Assembly: GCA_017453305.1 (NCBI GenBank)
Contig: JAFTKJ010000014.1
Location: 1-34,154, forward strand
Reading direction: 5' to 3'
Origin: Clostridia bacterium
Lineage (GTDB): Bacteria; Bacillota; Clostridia; Oscillospirales; CAG-272
DNA: 34,154 nucleotides
Shown: positions 23,567 through 32,596 of the stretch, in pieces
Numbering within the stretch: position 1 is the first letter of the stretch
Layout: every line of letters begins with the position of its first letter
Translations under genes and position numbers: made by a program
The notes under the pieces: generated by a model
The model's input: the letters and a program-made list of their open reading frames with translations, nothing else
Database searches by the model: none
What the model was told of the DNA's origin: nothing

Positions 23567-26194
23567 TTATTCCTTGGCTTTGATGATATTGATGGGCTTG
23601 ATTCGATGTACGGCGATCATCGGCACAAGCGAGGAGAGCACGGTGATCAGTAGCACCAGCAACAAGTCGATTGCAACAAGCTCGGGCACGAAGGCTATGA
23701 CGCGCAAATGATAGATGTAAATACCCATATGTTCACGTACCGAATTGATCAGAATATCGTTTGCCACCCCGGTCGCCACCCAAATGGCAAAGCCGGAAAG
23801 AACAAAAATAAACAATCCCACCAGCAACAGCTGTGCCACGTAGATACGCGCGATCTGATTGGTCTTGCCGCCGAGTGCCTTAATAACTCCGATCTGATAT
23901 TTATTCTTTTGGATCACGTTGGAGCCAAAGATGGCAAGATAGACCACGCAGATGACCAGAAGAAAAGCCTCAAACAGCTGAAACAGCTCGGCAAATGTGG
24001 TGATCAGTTTGGTCAGGCGCTCGGAGTTGGCGCTTTCGATATTGTGCACCACGTAGTCGCGCGCATTGGCAACCAAGTTGATTTCCTCCGCCTGCGTAAT
24101 TTCGTCAAAATACAATGCGTAGGGTGAGGTCAGAATGGGGCGCATCTCCAAAAGGTCTGCCTCGTTGAGATAGATGTAGCTGCGTGTGCTCAGCTCACTG
24201 ACAGTAAAGGTTTTTGAACCGATGCGCGTGTTGTCGTACGCGTACACGTACATCGTAATCTCAGTGGGAACAAATTCCTTGAGATCCTTTGTGGTATACG
24301 CAGTTCCCGCAATGCTGTTGAATACCGTATACGGCATTACGATGCTTCCCGCTTCGATCTCATTGGTGTATTTTGTATGCGGCGCCAGGCGCGGCGTAGA
24401 GGTGTGCGAAAGTTCTCCAAGCCCTGCGTCAAAGGTCAATATAGAAGGAATCCCCCACTCCAAAAACGCAATGTCGGTGGACATATCCTCAAGATAATTT
24501 TCAGAGAAGGTATAGCCGATGCCAAGGAACAGTTGAACCTGCTCGGCAAAATGCATGAATTCCTCGGTAATGGCAAGTGCCGAAAAATCCTCTTCGGCGT
24601 GATCGCTGTGCTGACGGATGTCAAGGAGGCGATCCTTCAAGGCTCCGTACTGTTCCTCATATCCCGTCTCAATAATGGCATCAATGACTCCGTATTGGCT
24701 CTTATTGACCGACTGAAAAGAGCCGATAATGGACTGATAATCCGGATAGACAGTTGGATTTCCGTATATGATAGAATCTGCAATATAGTCGGTGATAATA
24801 ATACCGCGGTTGGGCTGAGAAAGATCTCCTGCCAGCACGGTAATTTCTCCATCCGTACCAAAGAGCTCGGTTAAAAGTTCTTTGTCACATGCCAGGACTC
24901 CATAGGTCTCACAAAGATAAAAGGAGATGACGTTGCGCGCCACGTTTCGTCCACGCTTGGCACCAATGGAATCTCCCGTACCCGGAAGCAAAACCATGGC
25001 ATGATCGTACAGCTTATAGATTTTGCCCGTGTAGCCGGCATCGCGGAAGGCTTGAATCTCTTCCTCTCCAATGTGCAACAAATGGTCGGTATCCATCACA
25101 CCCGTACCGATATTGGGGCGGGATTTTTGATATGCGAGAGCGGCAATGTTGCTCTCCACCAAGGATTGTGCCAATGCCTCGTTACCATCGTAGTGCAAAA
25201 AAGATTGGAACACGGCAAAACAGGAGACGATGAGCGTTGCTGTAAGCGCCGTTAAAAAGAAGTGCAGAAATTTATTGCGCATCAGCGTTTTGGTAAAGCG
25301 CAGGATGTTGCGTGCCGACATTTTTGCGTTTTTATGCTTATAGTCGCGTGCGGAATGCACCACCTGCCCCGTGGTGTGGAAGCCATTGTCCTTTTGCACC
25401 ACCGTACGCACACTTCCCGTACGGATTCCATCGACCATCTCGTCGATCTGCTCCTCCGTCAGATTACGATTATAAGGCAGGGAGAGCACACCGTCCTCTA
25501 TGAAAAACGCATTGCGGTAAAATCTCTCTTTGGTCACATCCTTGACCAATCTTCCCTCCGAAAGCTCCAAAAGACGATCACCGTAGGTTTCGGCGTCGTG
25601 TAGGTTGTGTGAGACGATCATGACCAAGCGCGTGCGCGAGATCTCCTTGAGCAAATCCAAAATCTGCTTTGAGGTCTCCGCATCCAGATTTCCCGTAGGC
25701 TCGTCGCAAAGCACCACACTTGGATTTTTGACGATGGCGCGCGCCATGGCAATGCGCTGTTGTTGTCCGCCCGAAAGTTCCTTTGGATGACGGCCTTCAT
25801 ACCCCTCCATGCCTACTTGGCGCAATGCTGTACTGACGCGGTCATCATAGGTTTCTCCTGCCAGATCCAGAGCCAGCGCAACGTTTTCGGCAACGGTCAG
25901 CTCCTCCAAAAGATGATAATCCTGGAATACAAAGCCGATATGCTGGCGGCGATAGGCATAAAAATCCTGCTGTGAAAAGCTTGAAAGCTTGGCGTTTTCA
26001 AAAACGATCTCTCCGCCCTCAAAGCTGTCAAGACCGCCAAGCAGATTGAGCAAAGTGGATTTTCCGCTTCCGCTTTTTCCCAGCACAAACACCATGCCGC
26101 AATCCGGCAAGGTAAAGCTGATTTCCTTAAGTGCCGTAAAGCTTCGCTTGTCTCGGCTTTTGTAGATCTTCGTCAAATTTTGTACCGCGATCAT
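23567..26194 (-). CDS. MacB-like ABC transporter, fused ATPase and FtsX-type permease
   Basis: This 875-residue protein fuses an ATPase and a permease. The N-terminal ATPase has Walker [10 protein letters not shown] (39-47), Q-loop Q91, signature LSGGQQQR (140-147), Walker [13 protein letters not shown] (160-171) and H-loop H196. One transmembrane helix (about 309-331) is followed by a roughly 400-residue extracytoplasmic domain, then three helices near 740-765, 790-815 and 838-862 (FtsX domain). This is the MacB layout, but the external domain is larger than in MacB itself. Such proteins move lipids, peptides or antibiotics out of the membrane. No partner kinase, regulator or adaptor is adjacent. 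Confidence 0.9.
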   Translation of the reverse strand: MIAVQNLTKIYKSRDKRSFTALKEISFTLPDCGMVFVLGKSGSGKSTLLNLLGGLDSFEGGEIVFENAKLSSFSQQDFYAYRRQHIGFVFQDYHLLEELTVAENVALALDLAGETYDDRVSTALRQVGMEGYEGRHPKELSGGQQQRIAMARAIVKNPSVVLCDEPTGNLDAETSKQILDLLKEISRTRLVMIVSHNLHDAETYGDRLLELSEGRLVKDVTKERFYRNAFFIEDGVLSLPYNRNLTEEQIDEMVDGIRTGSVRTVVQKDNGFHTTGQVVHSARDYKHKNAKMSARNILRFTKTLMRNKFLHFFLTALTATLIVSCFAVFQSFLHYDGNEALAQSLVESNIAALAYQKSRPNIGTGVMDTDHLLHIGEEEIQAFRDAGYTGKIYKLYDHAMVLLPGTGDSIGAKRGRNVARNVISFYLCETYGVLACDKELLTELFGTDGEITVLAGDLSQPNRGIIITDYIADSIIYGNPTVYPDYQSIIGSFQSVNKSQYGVIDAIIETGYEEQYGALKDRLLDIRQHSDHAEEDFSALAITEEFMHFAEQVQLFLGIGYTFSENYLEDMSTDIAFLEWGIPSILTFDAGLGELSHTSTPRLAPHTKYTNEIEAGSIVMPYTVFNSIAGTAYTTKDLKEFVPTEITMYVYAYDNTRIGSKTFTVSELSTRSYIYLNEADLLEMRPILTSPYALYFDEITQAEEINLVANARDYVVHNIESANSERLTKLITTFAELFQLFEAFLLVICVVYLAIFGSNVIQKNKYQIGVIKALGGKTNQIARIYVAQLLLVGLFIFVLSGFAIWVATGVANDILINSVREHMGIYIYHLRVIAFVPELVAIDLLLVLLITVLSSLVPMIAVHRIKPINIIKAKE

Positions 26195-26304
26195 GTACGT
26201 ACGTCCTGCCTTTCATCCCTTAGCAATGCGCTCCCACGTATGGAAAGTCACAGAGCCGTTTTGATTTGTATTCGATGCAAATTGCACCGTGGGGCGCGAT
26301 CACG

Positions 26305-26928
26305 TCAGTCGTGATGGGGGGCGTTGCCACTTGGCAGATAAAAGAATTGCTCGGGACCTGTATCCTTGACCAACAGCTCACGTGAGCGATATTTGGTCAA
26401 AAGAAGAAGAATGACGTAGATGTCGCCGCAACAGCCGCCAAGATGCAAACCGAAAAGCGCGGCAGAAGCGAAATAACAAAGTGGGTGCACAAAGAATAAT
26501 GCAACCGTAAGCGGAATGAGCAACACGGTAAAGACCGTAAGCGGTGCGGCTACGGCAAACAGAACCGCGCGGCGGTAGACAAAAATGTGCGGCACACCGC
26601 AAAACGCGCAGCTCCAGCTCATGCCAAAGGTCAACTTCTCACCGGTGAGTCGCTTGTAAGCGGCACCGTGCACCAGCTCGTGCAAGACCGTATAGAGAAT
26701 GATCGACGCCAAAAACGCCAAATAGGTAATGAGTGCCGTGGGAACATCCGCCATCAGCGACAAGCCGCCTCGCGCCACGGGAATATAGGCGATCAACAAC
26801 ACGACTCCCAACACGCCAAGCGCGATGAGATTCATGATTACCCCAACCTTTGGCTTTCTTGCGTCCAAGTGATAAACCTCCCGATACTGCGACGGGAGCG
26901 TATGTTCAAAATTTGATGATTGGTTCAT
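26305..26928 (-). CDS. DUF3267 membrane protein, putative zinc metallopeptidase
   Basis: This 207-residue protein matches the DUF3267 pattern. An HExxH-type zinc motif, LHELVHG (H83, E84, H87), lies at the end of a transmembrane helix. It is followed by the family's GMSW...CGVPH segment and a PLT turn between later helices. About four membrane segments lie near 29-50, 64-86, 120-145 and 148-170. Proteolysis is predicted from the motif but unproven for the family. I chose the ATG at 26928, preceded by AGGAGG about 12 bases upstream. It begins seven bases after the RNase III-like gene, so they are likely co-transcribed. Confidence 0.78.
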   Translation of the reverse strand: MNQSSNFEHTLPSQYREVYHLDARKPKVGVIMNLIALGVLGVVLLIAYIPVARGGLSLMADVPTALITYLAFLASIILYTVLHELVHGAAYKRLTGEKLTFGMSWSCAFCGVPHIFVYRRAVLFAVAAPLTVFTVLLIPLTVALFFVHPLCYFASAALFGLHLGGCCGDIYVILLLLTKYRSRELLVKDTGPEQFFYLPSGNAPHHD

Positions 26929-26935
26929 AAATCTC

Positions 26936-27466
26936 TTATTCCTCCTCTTCCTGTAGCTCGATGTATTGTTGAATAAAGCGTTTGGCTCCGATGAAGTCAC
27001 CGGAAAGATAAAATGCACAGATCATGGCTTCTACGCAAGAATCATGCTTACCTGCTGATACGGCATTATTCTTTGGTGCTGCACCGTAAAAATGCGTTTC
27101 ATGGTACAAACAATCTATCCAGCCCTGACGCTCCGCAATCCCATATAAGCAATTGTTGCATTCTTGTTTGATTCGTTGATTGGTGATCTGCGACTTATCC
27201 ATACCATCTAAAAAGTGTTTTTCAGTCAACACCAGTCTTAAAACAGCATCGCCCAAAGTTGCCATAGCATCATTGACATAGTTTTTCCCTTTTCCGTCTC
27301 CCTCGCCTTCCGACAGTTTTGTGCGACAAAATGCAACGATTAAATAAGGAAGCTTATCACATGGATAATGAATCCGCTCTGCGAGTTCACGGGTGCGTCG
27401 TTCGATTTCCTCATAGTGAGGATATTTTTGAATCTTTTGAAATTGCCCATTGATCACTTTTTCCAT
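26936..27466 (-). CDS. RNase III domain-like protein with altered active site
   Basis: This 176-residue protein resembles a single RNase III domain without a dsRNA-binding domain. The signature region reads NDAMATLGDAVLRLV (65-79) where RNase III has NERLEFLGDAVL. The middle matches the helix with IKQECNNCLYGIAERQGW, and the second motif is HDSCVEAMICAFYLSGD (141-157), like the DAFEALIGAIYLDGG element. D73 and E146 are retained. The first Glu is Asp (D66), the next Glu is Ala (A69), and the second-motif Asp is shifted one residue (D142). It may be a weak nuclease or an RNA binder. I chose the ATG at 27466, seven bases after the HNH gene stop. Confidence 0.7.
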   Translation of the reverse strand: MEKVINGQFQKIQKYPHYEEIERRTRELAERIHYPCDKLPYLIVAFCRTKLSEGEGDGKGKNYVNDAMATLGDAVLRLVLTEKHFLDGMDKSQITNQRIKQECNNCLYGIAERQGWIDCLYHETHFYGAAPKNNAVSAGKHDSCVEAMICAFYLSGDFIGAKRFIQQYIELQEEEE

Positions 27467-27473
27467 TTTTTCT

Positions 27474-28469
27474 TCATCGCTTTCTAACGTAAGTACATTT
27501 TGGAAAATTGGGGCATCCGTAAAAGACGCCGTATTTTCCAATGCGTTGCTGTAGCTTTTTGCCACAGTGTGGGCAATAGCCGTGATCCGCAAATCCGTCG
27601 TAGCGCGATTCTGCACGATGATATTCAACACGGTTTGATTTTGCATAATTGCAGTTATGGCACAAGGTCTGCAAATTGTCAAAAGTCGATTTTCCCCCCT
27701 TAGAAATTGGGAAAATATGATCAATTTCCAGATCATTCGTGGAGCGACCACATTTACGGCAACGATAATGATCACGCCGATAAACTGCAAAACGCATTTT
27801 ATTTGTCACCTTTCCGCGTTCTACACGGCAGATCGCATCCCAAATTTCTCGGTCGCGGTAATAATCTCCCGACTTATCGTTAACTCGTGCAATAAGGTGT
27901 TTGATTTCGCCTTCGCCAAAGGATTGCTTTTTATACGCGCGAGAATACCCTTGCAAATTTGTCAACTGCAATACAACAAGTGCGCAAAATGCAGTTTTCG
28001 GTTTTAAAATCGATTCATCCACAAAACCTTTTTCCACTCTGCTTAATAGTGATCTGTTTTTTACCGTCACCTCGGCATCGTAATGTTCAAGCTGCATACA
28101 CCCTTGAATTTCCGTCATATATTGACGGAAGAGTCGCTTGTTATACTCGGCTGCCTCCATATCTGCGCGAAAATCCGTTGACTCCTGTGCCAACTTATAA
28201 ATCAAACAATCCTTTTCAGAGGTCATTCGGTAATAATTCTCGTTGTCATATGTAAAATCCAACCTGCCGGAAGATACGTAACGAAATGAATATTTTTGAT
28301 TCGTTTCCCTTATTTTTTTCAAGGTAACACTGTGTTCAAGAACAAATGCCCTATATTGTTTACCGGCAAAGAGGAGGTCAAGTGCGCCTGTCGAGAATAA
28401 CCAAGCAATCCCAAAAACAAGAACTGCCAAAGCAAACAACCCGCAAAGCAATTCAAAAACTAATGGCAT
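27474..28469 (-). CDS. Membrane-anchored HNH endonuclease with topoisomerase-type zinc finger
   Basis: This 331-residue protein has three parts. An N-terminal hydrophobic helix (about 4-26) should anchor it to the membrane. A middle region of unknown fold (about 35-220) follows. An HNH nuclease domain (about 225-280) has zinc cysteines C237, C240, C270 and C273, the catalytic pair D250-H251 in LEIDHIFP, and N265 in FDNLQTLCHNC. The C-terminus (297-331) is a topoisomerase I-type C4 zinc finger, CPHCG...YGCPNFPKC, that binds DNA. A plausible role is cutting DNA at the membrane, but the target is unknown. AGGGGGG lies upstream of the ATG; the gene is AT-richer than its upstream neighbour. Confidence 0.82.
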   Translation of the reverse strand: MPLVFELLCGLFALAVLVFGIAWLFSTGALDLLFAGKQYRAFVLEHSVTLKKIRETNQKYSFRYVSSGRLDFTYDNENYYRMTSEKDCLIYKLAQESTDFRADMEAAEYNKRLFRQYMTEIQGCMQLEHYDAEVTVKNRSLLSRVEKGFVDESILKPKTAFCALVVLQLTNLQGYSRAYKKQSFGEGEIKHLIARVNDKSGDYYRDREIWDAICRVERGKVTNKMRFAVYRRDHYRCRKCGRSTNDLEIDHIFPISKGGKSTFDNLQTLCHNCNYAKSNRVEYHRAESRYDGFADHGYCPHCGKKLQQRIGKYGVFYGCPNFPKCTYVRKR

Positions 28470-28497
28470 CCGAATCCCCCCTATTGTTCAATCTAAA

Positions 28498-29844
28498 TCA
28501 AGTCCGCCCCATTACTTTCTGCTCTGACTTCAAAATCTCCTCCACAGGCTTTCCCCATGCATCGCGCAGCTCCAAGCCCATGGCTGCGGCGATGGTGGGC
28601 GCGTGGTTGAGTACGTCACCGTAAGGAATCATCACGCCCGATTGGAAGGACGGCCCTTTTACAATCAGCGGCGGCTGCGGTCCCTTGCTCGGCTCGTGTC
28701 CGTGCGTACCGTGCATAAAGCGATAGCCGCCCGTCTCGCACTCCTTGCTCACGGGGCGTTGCAGGCGCTCACCAAACCCCGTATATCCGTCGGTTTCCAG
28801 CACAAAGGAAAAATCACCGAACAGACCGTACTGCTCGCGCGCCTCCTCTGCTGTATAAACGTGCTCAAATCCGCAGATCCCTTCGAACGCCATGTCGCAA
28901 AGGAGGGTGTAGATCTCTTTTTCAAGTTCCCGATCATCGGGACGGGAAAGGTAAACGTGTGCAGACGCTCCCGCACTCTTGACGTAGGCGTCCCACGTGT
29001 CAATTGTTCCGTCCTGCCTCAATTTGATGTACCCACGGTCTACCAACCACACGTTGGGAGAGACCACACGTGCGATGTTAATCTGTCCGTGGTCGCTCAA
29101 TACCACCCAATCGGTCGTATCGGTAATGCCTGCCTCCTCTGCAGCGTCCATCAGCATGCCGAGCCAGCGATCGGTGTTCTCCAGCGATTCGTGCACCAAT
29201 TTTCCAAATACGCCACTGTTGTGTCGCTTGCTATCTACGTCACCGGGGTGCACAAACGTCAGGTCGGGACGAAACCGCTTGATGATCTCGGCGGCGCAAT
29301 AGACCTGAAATTCATCGTATTCGGGGTGCTTGTTTTCGTAACCGTATTTTTCGATCCCGCGCGCAACGATATCCATCACGCACTCGCTCGTTCCAAGCTC
29401 GCGGTACACCGAAAGAGGATCGGATTCCCGCCCCTTGAAATGGTAATTCAACGCGTTGGGAACCAAATAATCGATCACACCGTCGCCCTGCGCGGTCAAA
29501 GGCCAGGTGCAGGATGCAGTTGTCAGCCCCTTGCGCTTTGCCGCATGAAAAAGGGTATCGCATTGAATTTGCCCCAGCTCGTTGTACCATTCACCCGTAT
29601 CGACGTCGGGGGCATTTGGCTTGAATACCGTGTTATTGATCACGCCCGTGACCCCTGCGGGAGCCCCCGTAATAAGCGTTGCGTGCACAGCATGCGTGAG
29701 CGACGGATAGATGGTTTTGACGCGCTCAATCATCGATGCACCATCCAAAAGGCGTGCAAAATTTGGGAGCGTGCGCGCGTATTCAAGATCCTCAAACACC
29801 ATCGCATCTACGCTGACCACAACCATATGTCTGTTTTGATCCAT
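28498..29844 (-). CDS. Nucleotide pyrophosphatase/alkaline phosphatase superfamily phosphodiesterase
   Basis: This 448-residue protein belongs to the type I phosphodiesterase/nucleotide pyrophosphatase branch of the alkaline phosphatase superfamily. Metal and nucleophile residues are visible: D13 in VVSVDAM, nucleophile T50 in YPSLTHAVHATLITG, HPGDVDSKRH (about 206-215), LSDHGQIN (about 257-264), and the late FMHGTHGHEP. No signal peptide is seen, so it should act in the cytosol, unlike the eukaryotic ectoenzymes. Substrates may be nucleotides or other phosphodiesters. It begins three bases after the acetyltransferase gene and ends 28 bases before the HNH gene, so all belong to one run. Confidence 0.87.
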   Translation of the reverse strand: MDQNRHMVVVSVDAMVFEDLEYARTLPNFARLLDGASMIERVKTIYPSLTHAVHATLITGAPAGVTGVINNTVFKPNAPDVDTGEWYNELGQIQCDTLFHAAKRKGLTTASCTWPLTAQGDGVIDYLVPNALNYHFKGRESDPLSVYRELGTSECVMDIVARGIEKYGYENKHPEYDEFQVYCAAEIIKRFRPDLTFVHPGDVDSKRHNSGVFGKLVHESLENTDRWLGMLMDAAEEAGITDTTDWVVLSDHGQINIARVVSPNVWLVDRGYIKLRQDGTIDTWDAYVKSAGASAHVYLSRPDDRELEKEIYTLLCDMAFEGICGFEHVYTAEEAREQYGLFGDFSFVLETDGYTGFGERLQRPVSKECETGGYRFMHGTHGHEPSKGPQPPLIVKGPSFQSGVMIPYGDVLNHAPTIAAAMGLELRDAWGKPVEEILKSEQKVMGRT

Positions 29845-29847
29845 AGA

Positions 29848-30441
29848 TTATCCCTCGTATTTTTTGTATTTATCCTTATCCGCCTCGGTGATCTTACGCA
29901 TCACGCGACAAGGCACGCCCACGGCGATCACCCCCGAGGGAATATCCTTGGTGACCACGCTCCCCGCACCGATGACCGTATTGTCGCCAATGGTCACGCC
30001 CGCCAGGACGATGGTGCCGGCACCGATCCACACGTTGTTGCCAACTGTGATGGGAAATGCCACCTCAAGACCGCGATTCCGTTGCTCCACGTCCAGCGCG
30101 TGCTCAGCGGTGGTAAAGGTGCAGTTGGGTGCGATAAAGACGTGATCTCCAAACGTCACCTTGGCACCGTCCAAAATCTGACAGTTGTGGTTGGCAAAAA
30201 AGTAGTCTCCCACCTCTGTATTGTAGCCATAGTCGCACCAAAACGGCGTGTTGACAACAACCTCTTTACCCATTTTTGCAAAGATCTTTTCCAAGATTGC
30301 CTTTTGCGCGGCGCGATCCGAGGGCTTGATCTGATTGAACTCATGGCAAAGATCGTTGCATTTGGCAACCTCTGCCTGTATTTCGGGATCGTAGTTGGGG
30401 TCGTAAAGAACGCCAAGATCCCGTTTTTCTTTTTCTGTCAT
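29848..30441 (-). CDS. Sugar O-acetyltransferase, maltose/galactoside acetyltransferase type
   Basis: This 197-residue protein has the maltose acetyltransferase N-terminal helix region (about 1-60) and a left-handed beta-helix of hexapeptide repeats (about 70-185). It shows NTPFWCDYG, the catalytic histidine in TTAEHALD (about H114), and the closing motif IPSGVIAVGVPCRV. It transfers acetyl from acetyl-CoA to a sugar hydroxyl; maltose, galactosides and other glycosides are family substrates. AAAGGAG lies nine bases upstream of the ATG. It is the first gene of the tight five-gene run down to 26305, and array repeat copy A lies upstream. Confidence 0.92.
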   Translation of the reverse strand: MTEKEKRDLGVLYDPNYDPEIQAEVAKCNDLCHEFNQIKPSDRAAQKAILEKIFAKMGKEVVVNTPFWCDYGYNTEVGDYFFANHNCQILDGAKVTFGDHVFIAPNCTFTTAEHALDVEQRNRGLEVAFPITVGNNVWIGAGTIVLAGVTIGDNTVIGAGSVVTKDIPSGVIAVGVPCRVMRKITEADKDKYKKYEG

Positions 30442-30525
30442 GTCGATTGCTCCTTTGTGATGTATGATGGAGATTTGCGATTGCGCAATTCATTGTCGAG
30501 TTATCGTGTGAGACACACGACATAT

Positions 30526-30600
30526 TCGACGTGGGTCATAAGACCAAAAGGTATATTTTTATGCCAAAAACAGGGGTTGTAACGACAAAAGGTATATTTA
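30526..30600 (-). repeat. Array repeat copy A
   Basis: About 75 bases containing two AAATATACCTTTTG direct repeats on the minus strand and a GGTC-TTAT-GACC mini-hairpin. The stop codon of the gene at 30598 overlaps its 5' end. It differs from copy C at four positions over 74 bases. It occupies the gap to the acetyltransferase gene. Confidence 0.85.
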
Positions 30601-31110
30601 CTTCCCGCGATTTTTCTTATAGTTAACAACAAACAAAAGTGCGCCTACCGATATTGAGAGTGCCATAATCGTTGGACCAACAATATGTGCGGTCTTTTCG
30701 TTTTTGCTATATTCATTCAAAACATCGTTGAGTGATAAATATGTTTCACCGTTATATTCAAGGGCGCATATTTTTCTTAATTCACCACTTTTTTCAAAAT
30801 AAGTAATCGTAAGTTCTTTGCCTATCTGTAGCTCTTCAAATAATCTTCTATCAATGTTGTCATAGCATATTCCTGTTGCCTCAAAGTAAGAATTATCTTC
30901 AAATCGCACATCGAAGTAAGAACCTTTAGAATTTCCCAAAATATTATCGTACCATTTCTCATCGTACTGATTGAATTTAGACACAACACCTGTTTGCTGT
31001 TTTAATTCCATCGGCTGTTGATATGAGAAAGTGAATATTAAACTAAGCACTAAAACAAGCAACAGCGCAATTGCAATTAAAATGTTAAAGGCTACAAATC
31101 TGTTTTTCAT
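30598..31110 (-). CDS. Hypothetical protein with two terminal membrane helices
   Basis: This 170-residue protein is of unknown family. A hydrophobic helix near residues 8-29 and another near 143-163 flank a beta-rich domain containing SYFDVRFEDNSYFEATG and ELTITYFEKSGELR. The domain would face the outside if the N-terminus is cytoplasmic. It ends in a basic KKNRGK tail. AAGGAG precedes the ATG and lies at the edge of array repeat copy B. Its stop codon TAA abuts copy A. Strong AT bias matches the other array genes. No function can be assigned. Confidence 0.72.
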   Translation of the reverse strand: MKNRFVAFNILIAIALLLVLVLSLIFTFSYQQPMELKQQTGVVSKFNQYDEKWYDNILGNSKGSYFDVRFEDNSYFEATGICYDNIDRRLFEELQIGKELTITYFEKSGELRKICALEYNGETYLSLNDVLNEYSKNEKTAHIVGPTIMALSISVGALLFVVNYKKNRGK

Positions 31111-31114
31111 AAGA

Positions 31115-31297
31115 CTCCTTTCGACATGCTATACTAAACTGCTGTAAAATGAACTTTTGAATCTTGCTCAAAAATCACTTTTGTCCAAATTCACTTTTTG
31201 GCTCATTCCCTCGTCAGAAAAACCAAACTTTCAGTGTGGGGCATAAGGTCAAAAAGTATATTTTTATGTCAAAAATAGGGATTGTGAAAGCAAAAAG
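31115..31297 (-). repeat. Array repeat copy B (long form)
   Basis: This 183-base copy is identical to copy D (32597-32779) at 177 positions with no gaps. On the minus strand it runs from just after the stop of the gene at 31300 to the ribosome binding site of the gene at 31110, so it forms the whole intergenic region. It includes a TAGTATA-type -10-like sequence near its 3' end. Confidence 0.92.
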
Positions 31298-31299
31298 TC

Positions 31300-31749
31300 T
31301 CACTTTTCAATCTCTCCCGACCAAAAAGTGCGCAGAAATGCAAGATTTCTTTTGTTTTTTCGAAAACAAATATAACTGTCTTTCCTAAGGCGATCAAATT
31401 TATGTATGCTACTATCTATCAAATACACAAAATCGCCCTCACGCCAAGCATACTGAATCTTTACTTTTCCAATGGATTCAATAGGACATTCTTTATAAAA
31501 GCCGCATATCAATCCTTTACGTTTCACAACACCGTCTTCAATCCAAACCACGCATGCTGATCTATTCAAAAACCATAAGAAAAAGCAGGAAAGAAAAAGA
31601 AACACACAAAAGGCCAAATATCCCGATCCCTTTTCCTCAACAAAGCCGAATATCTCAAATCCAATGGCAATAATCGAAATTGCGAAAAAAAGAATACACC
31701 AAAAGGATATTATTAAAGCAAGCAAACTTGAAGAAATAATTTTTTTCAT
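31300..31749 (-). CDS. Hypothetical membrane protein, possible bacterial PH-like domain
   Basis: This 149-residue protein has two hydrophobic segments (about 5-33 and 41-62) followed by a beta-rich cytoplasmic domain with CVVWIEDGVVKRKGLICGFY and a CPIESIGKV stretch. That layout resembles membrane proteins with a bacterial pleckstrin-like domain, but the assignment is tentative. I chose the ATG at 31749, with AAGGAGGTGACACA directly upstream; the longer frame to 31905 runs through array copy C. The stop TGA lies three bases before array copy B. AT-rich. No function can be assigned. Confidence 0.68.
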   Translation of the reverse strand: MKKIISSSLLALIISFWCILFFAISIIAIGFEIFGFVEEKGSGYLAFCVFLFLSCFFLWFLNRSACVVWIEDGVVKRKGLICGFYKECPIESIGKVKIQYAWREGDFVYLIDSSIHKFDRLRKDSYICFRKNKRNLAFLRTFWSGEIEK

Positions 31750-31781
31750 TGTGTCACCTCCTTGTGAGACAAATAACACTC

Positions 31782-31856
31782 TCGACGTGGGGCATAAGCC
31801 CAAAAGGTATATTTTTATGCCAAAAACAGGGGTTGTAAAGCCAAAAGGTATATTTT
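31782..31856 (-). repeat. Array repeat copy C (short form)
   Basis: About 75 bases, nearly identical to copy A. It starts six bases after the stop of the gene at 31863 on the minus strand. The mini-hairpin here is GGGC-TTAT-GCCC, a base-pair-preserving change from GGTC-TTAT-GACC in copy A. Confidence 0.85.
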
Positions 31857-31862
31857 CGATGC

Positions 31863-32591
31863 TCAAATCTCTTGTTTTTCTTTCAAATCCTTGCTTAAAT
31901 TGCAATCAATCAGTCGAAACAGTCTGTGCGTGGAAACAAATAGGCAGATAAATACGATCAGAAGTGCCAACATAACCACACAACAAAATGACATTCCGAT
32001 CACACCGAACAAGTCGAAAGGTGAAAATTGGTTGACAAGAGTAGCTACCATTAAAACGGTTAAAGCGGTAATGATAGCAAACAAAACCACGTAGGCGGGA
32101 TAATGATATAACCGAAATTCTTTTTTGAACAATGCTTGATTATATTCGGAGTAAAGTACCTCGTCGGTCGTTTTTTCACCAACAACCTCGATGTCGGGAT
32201 CAGAAAACTGTCTTGTAGCCTTATCGTACTTAGGAGAAATAAATTTAAGAACAACATTTTCTGTTGGTGCAATTTTAAAAGTCTTTTTCAAATCAAAAGG
32301 TTTTGCAGCGTAGAAAAATTTATGTATTCCAATTCCGTTATCATTGTCCGCAAAAAATATGATTGGAGAAAGCAAGAAGAAAAACAAGTATGCAAAGAAA
32401 CGACCAATAGGATTTTTAATTTGTTGTATATCGATCCTTTTATATTCAACCTGAACCTCGATTTTATCGATGTTGGGAATATCAAAAAAGGTTTGCCTTT
32501 CCTGCGTGGTCAATTCTTTTGTCTCTCCATTTACAGACACAGCCAAAGTGTCCTCAAATTCTTTGTTTGCAAGCGTGAAAGTTAATTTCAT
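31863..32591 (-). CDS. Hypothetical multi-domain membrane protein
   Basis: This 242-residue protein is of unknown family. It has an N-terminal beta-rich domain (about 1-58), one hydrophobic helix near 62-82, a middle soluble segment (about 85-160) and two further helices near 166-190 and 195-220. The tail KDLKEKQEI is charged. AAGGAG precedes the ATG at the end of array copy D; the stop lies just before copy C. Strong AT bias and the same flanking repeats as its neighbours mark it as part of the array. No function can be assigned. Confidence 0.72.
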   Translation of the reverse strand: MKLTFTLANKEFEDTLAVSVNGETKELTTQERQTFFDIPNIDKIEVQVEYKRIDIQQIKNPIGRFFAYLFFFLLSPIIFFADNDNGIGIHKFFYAAKPFDLKKTFKIAPTENVVLKFISPKYDKATRQFSDPDIEVVGEKTTDEVLYSEYNQALFKKEFRLYHYPAYVVLFAIITALTVLMVATLVNQFSPFDLFGVIGMSFCCVVMLALLIVFICLFVSTHRLFRLIDCNLSKDLKEKQEI

Positions 32592-32596
32592 TGATT

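Noticed and set aside
27467-27790. N-terminal extension of the RNase III-like gene overlapping the HNH gene
   Set aside because: The extra 108 residues come from another frame of the HNH-coding sequence. The RNase III-like homology and a start just after the HNH stop support the ATG at 27466.
28603-30582. A 659-codon open frame on the plus strand
   Set aside because: It is antisense to the phosphodiesterase and O-acetyltransferase genes, which carry full family motifs. It has no ribosome binding site, and its composition (many His, Val, Arg) is typical of a shadow frame.
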